Assembly (NCBI RefSeq): GCF_033100795.1
Contig: NZ_JAWLVI010000001.1
Location: 186,001 to 250,000, forward strand
Reading direction: 5' to 3'
DNA from: Pseudothioclava sp033100795
GTDB taxonomy: Bacteria; Pseudomonadota; Alphaproteobacteria; Rhodobacterales; Rhodobacteraceae
Length of the DNA: 64,000 nt
Shown one piece after another: positions 8,400-17,395 of this stretch (positions within the stretch are counted from its first letter, which is position 1; each line of letters begins with the position of its first letter). The position numbers and the translations under genes are program-made. Below the pieces are notes generated by a model that saw only the letters and a program-made list of their open reading frames with translations, searched no databases and was not told the origin of the DNA.

Positions 8400-8999
8400 A
8401 TGGCTTTCGAACTCCCCGATCTTCCTTATGCCCACGACGCTCTGGCCGATCTCGGCATGTCGAAAGAGACGCTCGAGTATCACCACGACCTGCACCACAA
8501 GGCCTATGTCGACAACGGCAACAAGCTGATCGCTGGCACCGAGTGGGAAGGCAAGTCGCTTGAGGACATCGTCAAGGGCACCTACCAGGCTGGCGCGGTT
8601 GCGCAAAACGGTATCTTCAACAATGCGTCCCAGCATTGGAACCACGCCCAGTTCTGGGAAATGATGGGTCCGGGCGGCAAGGTCATGCCGGGCGCGCTGG
8701 AAAAAGCCATTGTTGAAAGCTTCGGCTCGGTCGAGAAATTCAAGGACGATTTCGCCGCTGCGGGCGCGGGCCAGTTCGGCTCGGGCTGGTGCTGGCTGGT
8801 GAAAGACACCGACGGCGGCCTGAAGGTCACGAAAACCGAAAACGGCGTGAACCCGCTGTGCTTTGGCCAGACCGCGCTTCTGGGTTGCGACGTGTGGGAG
8901 CACTCCTACTACATCGATTTCCGCAACAAGCGTCCGGCTTACCTGACCAACTTCCTCGACAAGCTGGTCAACTGGGAAAACGTTGCGTCGCGCCTCTGA
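8400..8999 (+). CDS. sodB: Superoxide dismutase, Fe type
   Basis: 199 residues. It dismutates superoxide to peroxide and oxygen, here without a signal peptide and so cytoplasmic. Metal ligands are all present: H28 (EYHHDLHH), H82 (HWNHAQFW), D164 and H168 (DVWEHSYYIDF). The 'AQNGIFNNASQHWNH' stretch and overall similarity to E. coli SodB indicate the iron-type clade, though metal preference cannot be proved from sequence. AAAGGA precedes the ATG. It is a single-gene unit with its own terminator. Confidence 0.95.
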   Translation: MAFELPDLPYAHDALADLGMSKETLEYHHDLHHKAYVDNGNKLIAGTEWEGKSLEDIVKGTYQAGAVAQNGIFNNASQHWNHAQFWEMMGPGGKVMPGALEKAIVESFGSVEKFKDDFAAAGAGQFGSGWCWLVKDTDGGLKVTKTENGVNPLCFGQTALLGCDVWEHSYYIDFRNKRPAYLTNFLDKLVNWENVASRL

Positions 9000-9022
9000 T
9001 CCGAGCTGCGATAGAGATGATG

Positions 9023-9049
9023 AAGCCCGCCGTCAGGCGGGCTTTTTTT
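9023..9049 (+). terminator. sodB terminator
   Basis: AAGCCCGCC (9023-9031) pairs with GGCGGGCTT (9036 onwards) around a GTCA-type loop and runs into seven T residues. A classic intrinsic terminator 24 bases after the sodB stop. Confidence 0.88.
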
Positions 9050-9075
9050 AGGGGCTGAGAAACAGGTCAGACGCG

Positions 9076-9942
9076 ATGAGCGATGCAGCAAAAGGCTTTT
9101 GGGTGCTGGTCCTGTCCTGTGTGGTCTGGGGCCTGTCCGGGATCTACTACAAGGCTTTGTCGGGCGTCGCTCCGCTTGAGGTTCTGGCGCACCGGACGCT
9201 GTGGTCGATGGTCTTTATCGGTCTGGTGCAGCTGGCCAAAGGGCGGTTGGCGCTGACTGCGCAATTGCTGGGATCGCGGCTGGTTTTGCGCGTGTTCGCG
9301 GCGGCGGCGGTTATCTCGGCCAACTGGTTCGGCTTTATCTGGGCCGTTCATAATGGCCACGCGATCGAAGCAAGCTTTGGATACTACATCTTTCCGCTGC
9401 TGATGGTTTTGCTTGGGCGGGCTGCCTTTGGCGAAACCATGACCCGTGCGCAATGGCTGGCTGTCGGAATCGCTGCAGTCGGGGTTGCGGTGCTTGGGGT
9501 GGGGCTTGGCGTGACCCCGTGGATTTCGCTCGGGCTGGCGGTAACTTTCGGAACCTACGGGCTTTTCAAAAAGCGGCTCTCGGTTGGTTCGGCGACCTCG
9601 GTGCTGAGCGAGACCATTCTGCTGGCTCCGTTCGCACTTGGCGTGTTGTGGTATTACCACGGCGAGCCGGGGGTGCATTTCGGCGATGATCTGAAAAGCT
9701 CGGCGATGCTGGCGTTCGCGGGGGTGATGACCGGCGGGCCGTTGATGATGTTTTCTTACGCGGCGCAGCGGGTGCGGATGGCGACGGTGGGGCTGGTGCA
9801 ATACCTCAACCCCACTTTGCAGTTTGCTGCCGCCTCGCTGGTGTTTCTGGAGCCTGTCACGACGTGGCATGTCGCGGCTTTGGTGCTGATCTGGCTGGCC
9901 ATCGCGCTTTATACGGCTGTGACGCTGCGCTTTCGGCGTTAA
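9076..9942 (+). CDS. rarD: EamA-family permease RarD
   Basis: 288 residues with about ten predicted membrane helices in two EamA repeats. The RarD-specific N-terminus (GFWVLVLSCVVWGLSGIYYKAL) and 'APLEVLAHRTLWS' are present. RarD proteins are drug/metabolite-superfamily transporters whose substrate is not firmly known (chloramphenicol sensitivity was the original phenotype). The start is the ATG at 9076. The stop shares bases with the stop of the convergent LOG gene (TTAA, 9939-9942), so there is no terminator between them. Confidence 0.9.
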   Translation: MSDAAKGFWVLVLSCVVWGLSGIYYKALSGVAPLEVLAHRTLWSMVFIGLVQLAKGRLALTAQLLGSRLVLRVFAAAAVISANWFGFIWAVHNGHAIEASFGYYIFPLLMVLLGRAAFGETMTRAQWLAVGIAAVGVAVLGVGLGVTPWISLGLAVTFGTYGLFKKRLSVGSATSVLSETILLAPFALGVLWYYHGEPGVHFGDDLKSSAMLAFAGVMTGGPLMMFSYAAQRVRMATVGLVQYLNPTLQFAAASLVFLEPVTTWHVAALVLIWLAIALYTAVTLRFRR

Positions 9943-10496
9943 CCGAACGCGGTCTCGATCGCGGCTTCTAGGGCGGGGACGTCATCGGCCAGCACGACGA
10001 TGTCACGCAGGCTGGCATCGGCAAAACCTTCGGCGATGATATGGTCCAGAAGTGACATGAGCGGTGCCCAGTAACCATCGGTATTCAAAAGGAAGATCGG
10101 TTTCTTGTGCAGGCCGATCTGGCGCCATGTCAGCACCTCGAAGAACTCGTCCAGCGACCCTGCGCCACCGGGCAGGACCACCGTCGCGTCAGAGTTCATG
10201 AACATCACCTTTTTCCGCTCGTGCATGTTTTCGGTGACGATAAAGGTCGACAGATCGCGCTTGCCGACCTCACGCGGGAACAGGTGGTCGGGGATAACGC
10301 CGAAGGTCGCGCCGCCGGCCGATTGCGCGGCGCGGGCCACTTCGCCCATCAGCCCGACATCGCCCGCGCCGTAAACCAGACGCCAGCCGCGCGTGGCCAG
10401 CATAGTGCCGGTTGCCCGCGCGGCTTCGGTATAGGCGGGGCGCTGGCCCGCCCGCGACCCGCAATACACACATACCGAACGAAGCACTTGGGTCAT
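9939..10496 (-). CDS. LOG/TIGR00730-family nucleotide 5'-monophosphate phosphoribohydrolase
   Basis: 185 residues with a Rossmann-like fold. An N-terminal 'SVCVYCGSRAG' is followed by 'YGAGDVGLMGEVARAA', 'HERKKVMF' and 'LPGGAGSLDEFFEVLTW', the last being the PGGxGTxxE catalytic motif with Ser for Thr. Family members hydrolyse the N-glycosidic bond of cytokinin ribotides or AMP-like nucleotides. The ATG at 10496 is preferred to the one at 10505 because AAAAGG lies 9 bases upstream of it but only 0-2 bases from the other. Divergent from the LysM gene. Confidence 0.85.
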   Translation of the reverse strand: MTQVLRSVCVYCGSRAGQRPAYTEAARATGTMLATRGWRLVYGAGDVGLMGEVARAAQSAGGATFGVIPDHLFPREVGKRDLSTFIVTENMHERKKVMFMNSDATVVLPGGAGSLDEFFEVLTWRQIGLHKKPIFLLNTDGYWAPLMSLLDHIIAEGFADASLRDIVVLADDVPALEAAIETAFG

Positions 10497-10598
10497 TGGG
10501 GGCATCCTTTTGTTCTATTCACAGGTTCTTGAGTGGTGATAGCTGCGTTGCTAGTGTGCCTCAAGGCGCGTGACGCGTATATGACATAAGGAACGAAG

Positions 10599-11891
10599 AT
10601 GAACGAGGCATCGGGCGATACTGGGTCGCAAAAGACCAAGGTCTTGACGGGTGGGGTTGCGCTGGTCGCGGTCATCATTCTGGGCTGGTTTTTCATCGAC
10701 CGCGATGGCGGGGGGGAGCCGGAGGCTCCGGCCCCTGTGGCGGCGCAAACCAAGGCAGAAGAAACGGCTCCGGCCCCCGAACCTGCTGCCGCCATCGCTG
10801 CGGTGGAGCCTGCGGTCGAGGCGGCTGCGGCAGAGGCCGGACAGGCGATTGGCGAAGCGGCCACGCCCGTTGCGGAGGCTGCCGCCGAGGTCGCCGCTGC
10901 GGTCGGGCAAGTGACCGAAACCGCAGTGGAGCCCGCGGAAGCTGCGGCGCAAGAGGTTGTGGCCGGGGTTTCGGAACAGGCCGAAGCGGTTGCTGAAATC
11001 GTTGCCGATCTGGCCCCCACGAAATTCGATCTGTTCCGCGCCGAGCAGGACGGCTCGATGGTGGTTGCAGGGCAGGCGACCCCGAATGCGCTGGTCGAGC
11101 TTTTGGTCGATGGCCAGAAGGTGGGCGAGGCGCGGGCCTCGTCGAGCGGCGAATACACAGCACTTCTGGATGCCGGTGCCGCAATCGTTGACCGGATGCT
11201 GACGCTGCGGGTGACGGGCGAGGATGGTGTTGCGCGCGAGGGCAGCGAAAGCATCGTCGTGGCGGCGTCGGATATTCAGGCGCCGGTCGTTGTGGCCGAT
11301 GCCGAGGGCGCGCGGGTGCTGGAGGGCGCCTCGGAGCAGCTGGTGATCGACACGCTGGCCGAAGGGGCGCTGACGGACGGTGGCGTGATCTCGGGGCGTG
11401 GTGCGCCCGAAGGCGCGCTTGTGCGGGCCTATCTGGATAACGCCGAGGTCGGGCTGGCGGCGGCTGCGCCCGATGGAAGCTGGCGGATTGAGTTGCCGAA
11501 AATCGGCGCGGGTGCGCATGTCCTGCGCGTCGATGCGCTGGACGCGGCGGGCAAGGTGATCGCGCGGGCCGAAACGCAGGTGACGGGCGCGGCTGAAGAG
11601 CTGGCGCAGACCGCCCCCGCGCGGCAACCCGCACCCGAGGGGCAGGCCGGTGTCAGCGGTGCTGCAAGCGGTGCTATCACCGCGGTGGCCGTGCCTGCCG
11701 ACCAGCAAGATCAACCGCCGCCCGCCGGTGTGCGCCGCATCACCATCGAGCGTGGCAACACGCTTTGGGCCATCGCCCGCGAGACCTACGGCGATGGCTT
11801 CCTCTACGTCCGTGTGTTCGAGGCTAACCGCAGCCAGATCCGCGACCCGGACCTGATCTATCCCGGGCAGGTGTTCGATTTACCCGAATAG
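10599..11891 (+). CDS. LysM-domain envelope protein
   Basis: 430 residues. A short cytoplasmic N-terminus and one membrane helix (about 18-33, VLTGGVALVAVIILGWFF) are followed by a long Ala/Glu/Val-rich linker (about 40-130). Two Ig-like repeats follow ('PNALVELLVDGQKVGEARASS' and a second 'EGALVRAYLDNAEVG' copy). A C-terminal LysM domain begins near residue 378 (ITIERGNTLWAIARETYG...). LysM binds peptidoglycan, so the protein probably spans from inner membrane to cell wall. AAGGAA sits upstream of the ATG. Function beyond wall anchoring is unknown. Confidence 0.85.
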   Translation: MNEASGDTGSQKTKVLTGGVALVAVIILGWFFIDRDGGGEPEAPAPVAAQTKAEETAPAPEPAAAIAAVEPAVEAAAAEAGQAIGEAATPVAEAAAEVAAAVGQVTETAVEPAEAAAQEVVAGVSEQAEAVAEIVADLAPTKFDLFRAEQDGSMVVAGQATPNALVELLVDGQKVGEARASSSGEYTALLDAGAAIVDRMLTLRVTGEDGVAREGSESIVVAASDIQAPVVVADAEGARVLEGASEQLVIDTLAEGALTDGGVISGRGAPEGALVRAYLDNAEVGLAAAAPDGSWRIELPKIGAGAHVLRVDALDAAGKVIARAETQVTGAAEELAQTAPARQPAPEGQAGVSGAASGAITAVAVPADQQDQPPPAGVRRITIERGNTLWAIARETYGDGFLYVRVFEANRSQIRDPDLIYPGQVFDLPE

Positions 11892-11928
11892 GGCTGGCAG
11901 AGCACCGAAAGCACACCTATTTTAACCG

Positions 11929-11957
11929 CAGGCGCGAGGGGCTCTTCGCGCCTGTTT
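11929..11957 (+). terminator. Terminator after the LysM gene
   Basis: CAGGCGCGA (11929-11937) and TCGCGCCTG (11946-11954) form a perfect 9-base-pair stem with an 8-base loop, followed by TTTCC. It lies in the 98-base gap before the Atm1-type exporter. Confidence 0.65.
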
Positions 11958-11989
11958 CCTATTGCGCGAATGATACGAAAGGGCGATGC

Positions 11990-13831
11990 ATGGCCCCCTC
12001 CCAGATTACTGTCGGCGGAAAACCCGGCCCGGATGAGCGCGCGCGGGGTGCGCGCACGCTGCGTGCGGTGCTGCCTTACCTCTGGCCCTCGGAGGCGCCG
12101 TGGGTGAAGCGCCGCGTCGTGCTGGCGCTGTGCGCGCTGGTTGCGGCCAAGATCATCTCGGTCTCGACACCGTTTATCTACAAACAGGCGGTCGACGTGC
12201 TGGCGGGCGAGGCAAAGGGCGCGATGGCGCTGGCTTTGGGCGCGATTTTCCTGACGATCAGCTATGGCGTGGCGCGGCTGATGACGGTGGGTTTTGGCGA
12301 ACTGCGTGATGCGCTTTTCGTGCGCGTGGCGCAACGCGCGCTGCGCTCGCTCGCGCTTGAGACCTTTACGCATATCCACCGCCTCAGCCTGCGCTACCAT
12401 ATCACCCGCAAGACCGGCGGGCTTAGCCGCATTATCGAACGCGGTGTGAAGGGGGTCGATTTCCTTTTGCGCTTTATGCTGTTCTCGGTCGGTCCGCTGA
12501 TCCTGGAACTGTCGATGGTGGCGGTGATCTTTTTCGTCGCCTTCGACTGGCGCTATGCGCTGGCGGTGGTGCTGACGATCTGGGCCTATGTGGCCTTTAC
12601 CTTCAAAGTGACCGAATGGCGCGTCGCGATCCGTCGCCAGATGAACGAGGCCGATACGCAGGCCAACCAAAAGGCCATCGACAGCCTTCTGAACTATGAA
12701 ACCGTCAAGTATTTCAATGCCTCCGCCCGCGAGGCTGAACGCTATGATGCCTCGATGGTGGGCTACGAGGCGATGGCGGTGAAAACCGGCCAGTCGCTGG
12801 CCTTCCTGAACTTCGGGCAGGCGCTGATTATCTCGGCGGGGCTGATGACGGTGATGGTGATGGCGGCGATGGGGGTGCAGGCGGGGACGCTGACGGTCGG
12901 TGATTTCGTCATGGTGCAGGCCTTCATGATCCAGATCACCATGCCGCTTGGCTTCCTTGGCACGGTCTACCGCGAGATCCGGCAGGCGCTGGTCGATATG
13001 GGCGAGATGTTCGACCTGCTGCACCAGCCCGCCGAGATCAAGGATGCCCCCGATGCCCGCGATCTGGTCGTGACGGGCGGAGAGATCGCGTTCGACGCGA
13101 CCGAGTTCCACTACGATGCGGCGCGTCCGATCCTGAAAGGCATTTCCATGACGGTTCCGGCGGGGCAGACGGTTGCGCTTGTCGGCCCGTCGGGGTCGGG
13201 CAAATCCACCATCGGGCGGCTGTTGTTCCGGTTCTACGATGTGACGGGCGGCGCCATTCGCATCGACGGGCAAGACCTGCGCGATGTGACGCAAAACAGC
13301 CTGCATGGCGTGATCGGCGTGGTGCCGCAAGATACCGTGCTGTTCAATGATACGATCCGCTACAACATCGCCTATGGCCGCGCGGATGCCTCCGAGGACG
13401 AGATCATCGCCGCCGCCAAGGCCGCCAAGATCCATGACTTCGTGATGAGCCTGCCCGAGGGCTATGAAACGGCGGTGGGTGAGCGCGGGCTGAAACTGTC
13501 GGGCGGTGAAAAGCAGCGTGTCGGCATTGCCCGCACGATCCTGAAGAACCCGCCGATCCTTCTGCTGGACGAGGCAACCTCGGCGCTGGATACCCAGACC
13601 GAGCGCGACATCCAGACCAGCCTGAAAGCGATGGGCAAGGGGCGCACGGTGATCACCATCGCGCACCGGCTGTCGACGATTGTGGATGCAGATTGCATCG
13701 TGGTGCTGGAGAAGGGCGAGGTGGTCGAAAGCGGGCGCCATGACGAGCTCTTGGCGCACCGCGGGCGCTATGCGCAGATGTGGGCGCGCCAATCCGCAGA
13801 AGAGGCCGAAGCCGTCGAGGCAGCCGAATAA
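11990..13831 (+). CDS. Atm1/ABCB7-type ABC exporter
   Basis: 613 residues: a six-helix permease domain (about 40-340) fused to a nucleotide-binding domain. Walker A is GPSGSGKST (399-407), the signature LSGGEKQR starts at about 503 and Walker B ILLLDEAT at about 523. The permease 'LSLRYHITRKTGGLSRIIERG' and 'NYETVKYFNA' segments are diagnostic for the Atm1/HMT1 heavy-metal and glutathione-polysulfide exporter family. Bacterial members export glutathione conjugates of metals or sulfur. The gene stands alone, so the substrate is inferred. No strong ribosome-binding site is seen beyond AAAGGG. Confidence 0.88.
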   Translation: MAPSQITVGGKPGPDERARGARTLRAVLPYLWPSEAPWVKRRVVLALCALVAAKIISVSTPFIYKQAVDVLAGEAKGAMALALGAIFLTISYGVARLMTVGFGELRDALFVRVAQRALRSLALETFTHIHRLSLRYHITRKTGGLSRIIERGVKGVDFLLRFMLFSVGPLILELSMVAVIFFVAFDWRYALAVVLTIWAYVAFTFKVTEWRVAIRRQMNEADTQANQKAIDSLLNYETVKYFNASAREAERYDASMVGYEAMAVKTGQSLAFLNFGQALIISAGLMTVMVMAAMGVQAGTLTVGDFVMVQAFMIQITMPLGFLGTVYREIRQALVDMGEMFDLLHQPAEIKDAPDARDLVVTGGEIAFDATEFHYDAARPILKGISMTVPAGQTVALVGPSGSGKSTIGRLLFRFYDVTGGAIRIDGQDLRDVTQNSLHGVIGVVPQDTVLFNDTIRYNIAYGRADASEDEIIAAAKAAKIHDFVMSLPEGYETAVGERGLKLSGGEKQRVGIARTILKNPPILLLDEATSALDTQTERDIQTSLKAMGKGRTVITIAHRLSTIVDADCIVVLEKGEVVESGRHDELLAHRGRYAQMWARQSAEEAEAVEAAE

Positions 13832-13838
13832 AAGACCT

Positions 13839-13867
13839 GATCGCGCCGCTTATTCGGCGGCGCGATC
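13839..13867. terminator. Stem-loop between convergent exporter genes
   Basis: GATCGCGCCGC (13839-13849) and GCGGCGCGATC (13857-13867) form a perfect 11-base-pair stem. It overlaps the last codons and stop of the minus-strand RND permease and follows the Atm1 stop by 7 bases. There is no clear T tract, so it is either a weak bidirectional terminator or a transcript 3'-end stabiliser. Confidence 0.5.
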
Positions 13868-16800
13868 AACCGTTTTCAGAGGGGCAGGCAGGTCGGCCTC
13901 GTCCATCCAGATCACTTCCGTTCCCGACATTTTGCGCGCCGCGCGCTCCAGCGCCAGATCACGCGAGGCTTGCGAATCCGTGCCCTGCATCAGTGCCGAA
14001 AGCGCCTTGATCGAGCGATAGGAGCCCGCGTTGAACCAGATGCGCAGCGCCAGAAGCGCGGGCGTCAGAACCAGCGTCAGCACCGTCGCCGTGCCAAGGC
14101 CAAAGACCACCGCCGTCGCAAGCTGCTTCCACCAAAGCGCGGTCGGGCTGTCGATCGAGAAGCCCCCGTTGATGAAGTCCAGCGACAGGCCGAACATCAT
14201 CGGCGAGAGGCCCGCCATCGTGGTGATCGTAGTCAGCGCGACGGGGCGCAGGCGCGCTTCGGCGGTGCGGATCACGGCTTCGAGGCGCGGCATGTAGCGC
14301 TCGAACTCCTGATAGGTGTCGATCAGGATGATGTTGTTGTTCACCACAATCCCCGCCAGCGCGACGATGCCGACCCCCGTCATGATGATCGAGAAGGGCT
14401 GCGCCATCACCAGCATCCCGAAGAGCACACCCGCCGTTGACAGGATCACCGCCAGCAGCACCAGCACCGCGTTGTAAAAGCTGTTGAACTGCGCCAGCAG
14501 GATCACGAACATCAGCGCCAGCGCGCCCGCGAAAGCCTTGGCCAGAAAGTCCTGACTCTCGGCCTGTTCGACCATATCGCCCGACCACTCGAACTCGACC
14601 CCCGCAGGCAGAACGGCCTCGGTTTTCAGCCAGGTGTCGATGACGGCGATTCGTTCGTTCGCATTGATCGGCTGCCCGTCGTCATTGGTCAGCCCCTCCA
14701 GCACGCCCGCCTTCACATCGTAATAGCGTTTCTGGTCGATCCGGTCGATCCGGCCCAGCTTTTGCTCGGGCGTGCGGGTGACGAAATTCGCCAGCGGCAC
14801 AAGGCCTTGCGCGGTGCGCACCTTCAGCGTGTCGAGGGTAGACAGCAGCCGGTCTTCCTCGGGCAGGCGGACGCGGATCTCGATTTCCTCGTCCGAGCTG
14901 TCGACCCGCATCGTGTCCAGCAAGATCCCGCGCGTGACCAGCTGCACCATGCCGCCCACAGTCGCCACATCGGCGCCGTAGCGACCCGCGCGGGTCACAT
15001 CGACGTCGATCTTCCAGTCGATGCCGGGCAGGGGGCGCGTGTCCTCGATCGCGGTGACGCCCTTGAATTTCACTAGGTTCTCTTCAAGGTATTCGACCGC
15101 CTTGTCGAGCTGCACAAAGCTGTCCCCTTTCAGGCGAAGCTGGATCGGCTTGCCCGACGATGGTCCGCGGTCCTGTGCCAGAAACTCGGCCTTGATGCCG
15201 GGGATCTGGTGGATTTTCTCCATCACCCGATCCATCACCAACGCGCCTTTCAGATCGGGGCGGTCCTTGCGGTCCTCCCAGCGGACCATCTCGACCTGAA
15301 CCTGACCGATGGTGTCGCGCGGGGCTACCGCGCCGCCGGTGTTCTGGTTCAGCCCGCCTTCGCCCGCAAAGGAAAACACCGCCGCTACGCCCTCGGTGCC
15401 GATCACCGCCGCTTCGGCGCGTTTGACCAAAGTATCCTTCTCGGCAAGGCTCAGGTTGCCGCGCGCGCGGATGTAGACGATGCCCTGCTCGACCTCGGAA
15501 TCGGTGAAGAACTCGGTCCCGTAGTTGTTCTTGCCGTAATAGCCGAAGGTCGCGAACACGAGGCCGATGATCGCGGCAAAGGTAATCACGGGCATCACCG
15601 GATTACCGACGATGAAAGAAATGACATGGCCAAACGGGCGGCGCTTGTAGCCCGCGTCGATGGGGCGGGGCGCGCGTTTCGGTTTGGCGGCTGTCAGCGT
15701 GATTGAACTTAGCAGCGTCGCGATGAGAAACAGCACGGCACCGGGAACCGAGGCCGCAAAGCTGCCCGAGGGCAGGCGTTCGCCCGACAGATAGCCGGGG
15801 TTCAGCATCAGCATCGCGCCAAGGAACACCAGCGCCATCGAGACAACCGCAAGTGCTACGCGCAGCCAGTAGGGCCAATGCTCGATCACGCGCGCGCCTT
15901 GGTCCAGACGCCGCGACAGGCGGCCCGCGACGCCCCCCACGATCGGCACATAGATCAGCGCCACGATCAACGAGGCCGAGAGCACAAAGATGATCGTGAC
16001 CGGCAGCATCCCCATGAACTCGCCCGGCACGCCCGGCCAGAACAGCATCGGCAAGAACGCGCAAAGCGTTGTTGCGGTTGAGGAAATCACTGGCCAGAAC
16101 ATGCGCTTGGCGGCCTCGGTATAGGCGTGCATCGGGCCGGAGCCTTCGGAGATGCGCTTGTCGGCGTATTCCACCACCACGATCGCGCCATCGACCAGCA
16201 TCCCCACCGCAAGGATCAGGCCGAACATCACGATATTCGAGATCGCCACCCCCATTCCGCCCAAAAGCAGGAAGGTCAGCAGGAAGGATGTCGGGATCGA
16301 GAAGCCCACCAGCAGCGCCGAGCGCGTGCCAAGCGTCGCCAGAACGACGATCATCACCAGCGCGATGGCGGTCAGGACCGAGCCTTCTAGCTGGCTGACC
16401 ATGGCGCCCACGGTCTTTGACTGATCCAGCGAGATGCCGACGTTGACGGCGTTGCGCAAAGGCTCGGGCCAGTCGGCTTGCCGCTTTGCCACGGTTTCAC
16501 GCACAAGGTTGACCGTGTCGATGATGTTATAGCCCTTGCGCTTGACCACCTGCAGCGCGACCGTGCTTTCACCGTTGAACCGCGCGGTGCCGGTGCGGTC
16601 CTCGAAGGTCAGGCGGATGTCGGCCAGATCGCCAAGCGTCACCACGCGCTCGCCATTCACTTTGACGGGCAGGCGGTAGACATCCTCGGCGGTCTCGAAC
16701 GACGCGGGGATTTTGACCGAGAACGCGCCCGCGTCGGTTTCGACCTCGCCCGCTGCAATAAGCTGGTTATTGGCCTGAACCACATTGATAAGCTCGCCTG

Positions 16801-17395
16801 CCGTGACATTATAGGCTTCCAGCTTGAGCGGGTCGATCTGGACCTCGAGCATCTCGTCGCGGTGGCCCGCAAGGGTCGCATCCAGAACCGGCTCCAGCCC
16901 CTCAAGATCGTCTTGCAAGGTCTTGGCAAGGTTAATCAAAGTCCGCTCTGGCGCATTGCCGGACAGGGCGACGATAACGACCGGAAACTCCGAGAAATTG
17001 ATCTCGTTGATCGAGTATTTCTCGAAGCCCGACGGGAATTTCCCCTCGGCGGTATTCATCGCATCACGCACATCGGCGATGATCTTGGTCTTGTCCCAGC
17101 CGAAGTCGAATTCAAGCATAAGGCCCGCGTAATTCTCGCGCGCGATGCCCGACATCTTGTCCAACCCCTCAAGGTCCGACAGCTCGGTCTCCATTACCTG
17201 CACCAGCAGCTTTTCGGAATCCGCCGCCGAGATACCGGGGAAGGGGACCGAGACGAAGAGCATCGGGATTTCGATGTCCGGCTCACCCTCTTTCGGCAGG
17301 CCGATATAGGCGGTCATCCCTGCGATGATGGTCATGGCCACAAAGGCCAGAACCATCCGGGCGCGCTCGGCGGCCCAGTCGACGATAGCGATCAT
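13850..17395 (-). CDS. RND efflux permease (pump 1)
   Basis: 1181 residues, longer than the usual 1020-1070 because of an insertion after helix 6. It has the normal RND plan: N-terminal helix, large periplasmic loop, six helices, a second large loop and six helices. The helix-4 motif reads 'GMLVDGAIVVVEYADKR', with Gly where AcrB-type pumps have the second Asp. The helix-10 motif is 'VALAGIVVNNNIILID', without the AcrB lysine. It is a proton-driven exporter of unknown substrate. The ATG overlaps the adaptor stop by 4 bases. Confidence 0.9.
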   Translation of the reverse strand: MIAIVDWAAERARMVLAFVAMTIIAGMTAYIGLPKEGEPDIEIPMLFVSVPFPGISAADSEKLLVQVMETELSDLEGLDKMSGIARENYAGLMLEFDFGWDKTKIIADVRDAMNTAEGKFPSGFEKYSINEINFSEFPVVIVALSGNAPERTLINLAKTLQDDLEGLEPVLDATLAGHRDEMLEVQIDPLKLEAYNVTAGELINVVQANNQLIAAGEVETDAGAFSVKIPASFETAEDVYRLPVKVNGERVVTLGDLADIRLTFEDRTGTARFNGESTVALQVVKRKGYNIIDTVNLVRETVAKRQADWPEPLRNAVNVGISLDQSKTVGAMVSQLEGSVLTAIALVMIVVLATLGTRSALLVGFSIPTSFLLTFLLLGGMGVAISNIVMFGLILAVGMLVDGAIVVVEYADKRISEGSGPMHAYTEAAKRMFWPVISSTATTLCAFLPMLFWPGVPGEFMGMLPVTIIFVLSASLIVALIYVPIVGGVAGRLSRRLDQGARVIEHWPYWLRVALAVVSMALVFLGAMLMLNPGYLSGERLPSGSFAASVPGAVLFLIATLLSSITLTAAKPKRAPRPIDAGYKRRPFGHVISFIVGNPVMPVITFAAIIGLVFATFGYYGKNNYGTEFFTDSEVEQGIVYIRARGNLSLAEKDTLVKRAEAAVIGTEGVAAVFSFAGEGGLNQNTGGAVAPRDTIGQVQVEMVRWEDRKDRPDLKGALVMDRVMEKIHQIPGIKAEFLAQDRGPSSGKPIQLRLKGDSFVQLDKAVEYLEENLVKFKGVTAIEDTRPLPGIDWKIDVDVTRAGRYGADVATVGGMVQLVTRGILLDTMRVDSSDEEIEIRVRLPEEDRLLSTLDTLKVRTAQGLVPLANFVTRTPEQKLGRIDRIDQKRYYDVKAGVLEGLTNDDGQPINANERIAVIDTWLKTEAVLPAGVEFEWSGDMVEQAESQDFLAKAFAGALALMFVILLAQFNSFYNAVLVLLAVILSTAGVLFGMLVMAQPFSIIMTGVGIVALAGIVVNNNIILIDTYQEFERYMPRLEAVIRTAEARLRPVALTTITTMAGLSPMMFGLSLDFINGGFSIDSPTALWWKQLATAVVFGLGTATVLTLVLTPALLALRIWFNAGSYRSIKALSALMQGTDSQASRDLALERAARKMSGTEVIWMDEADLPAPLKTVDRAAE

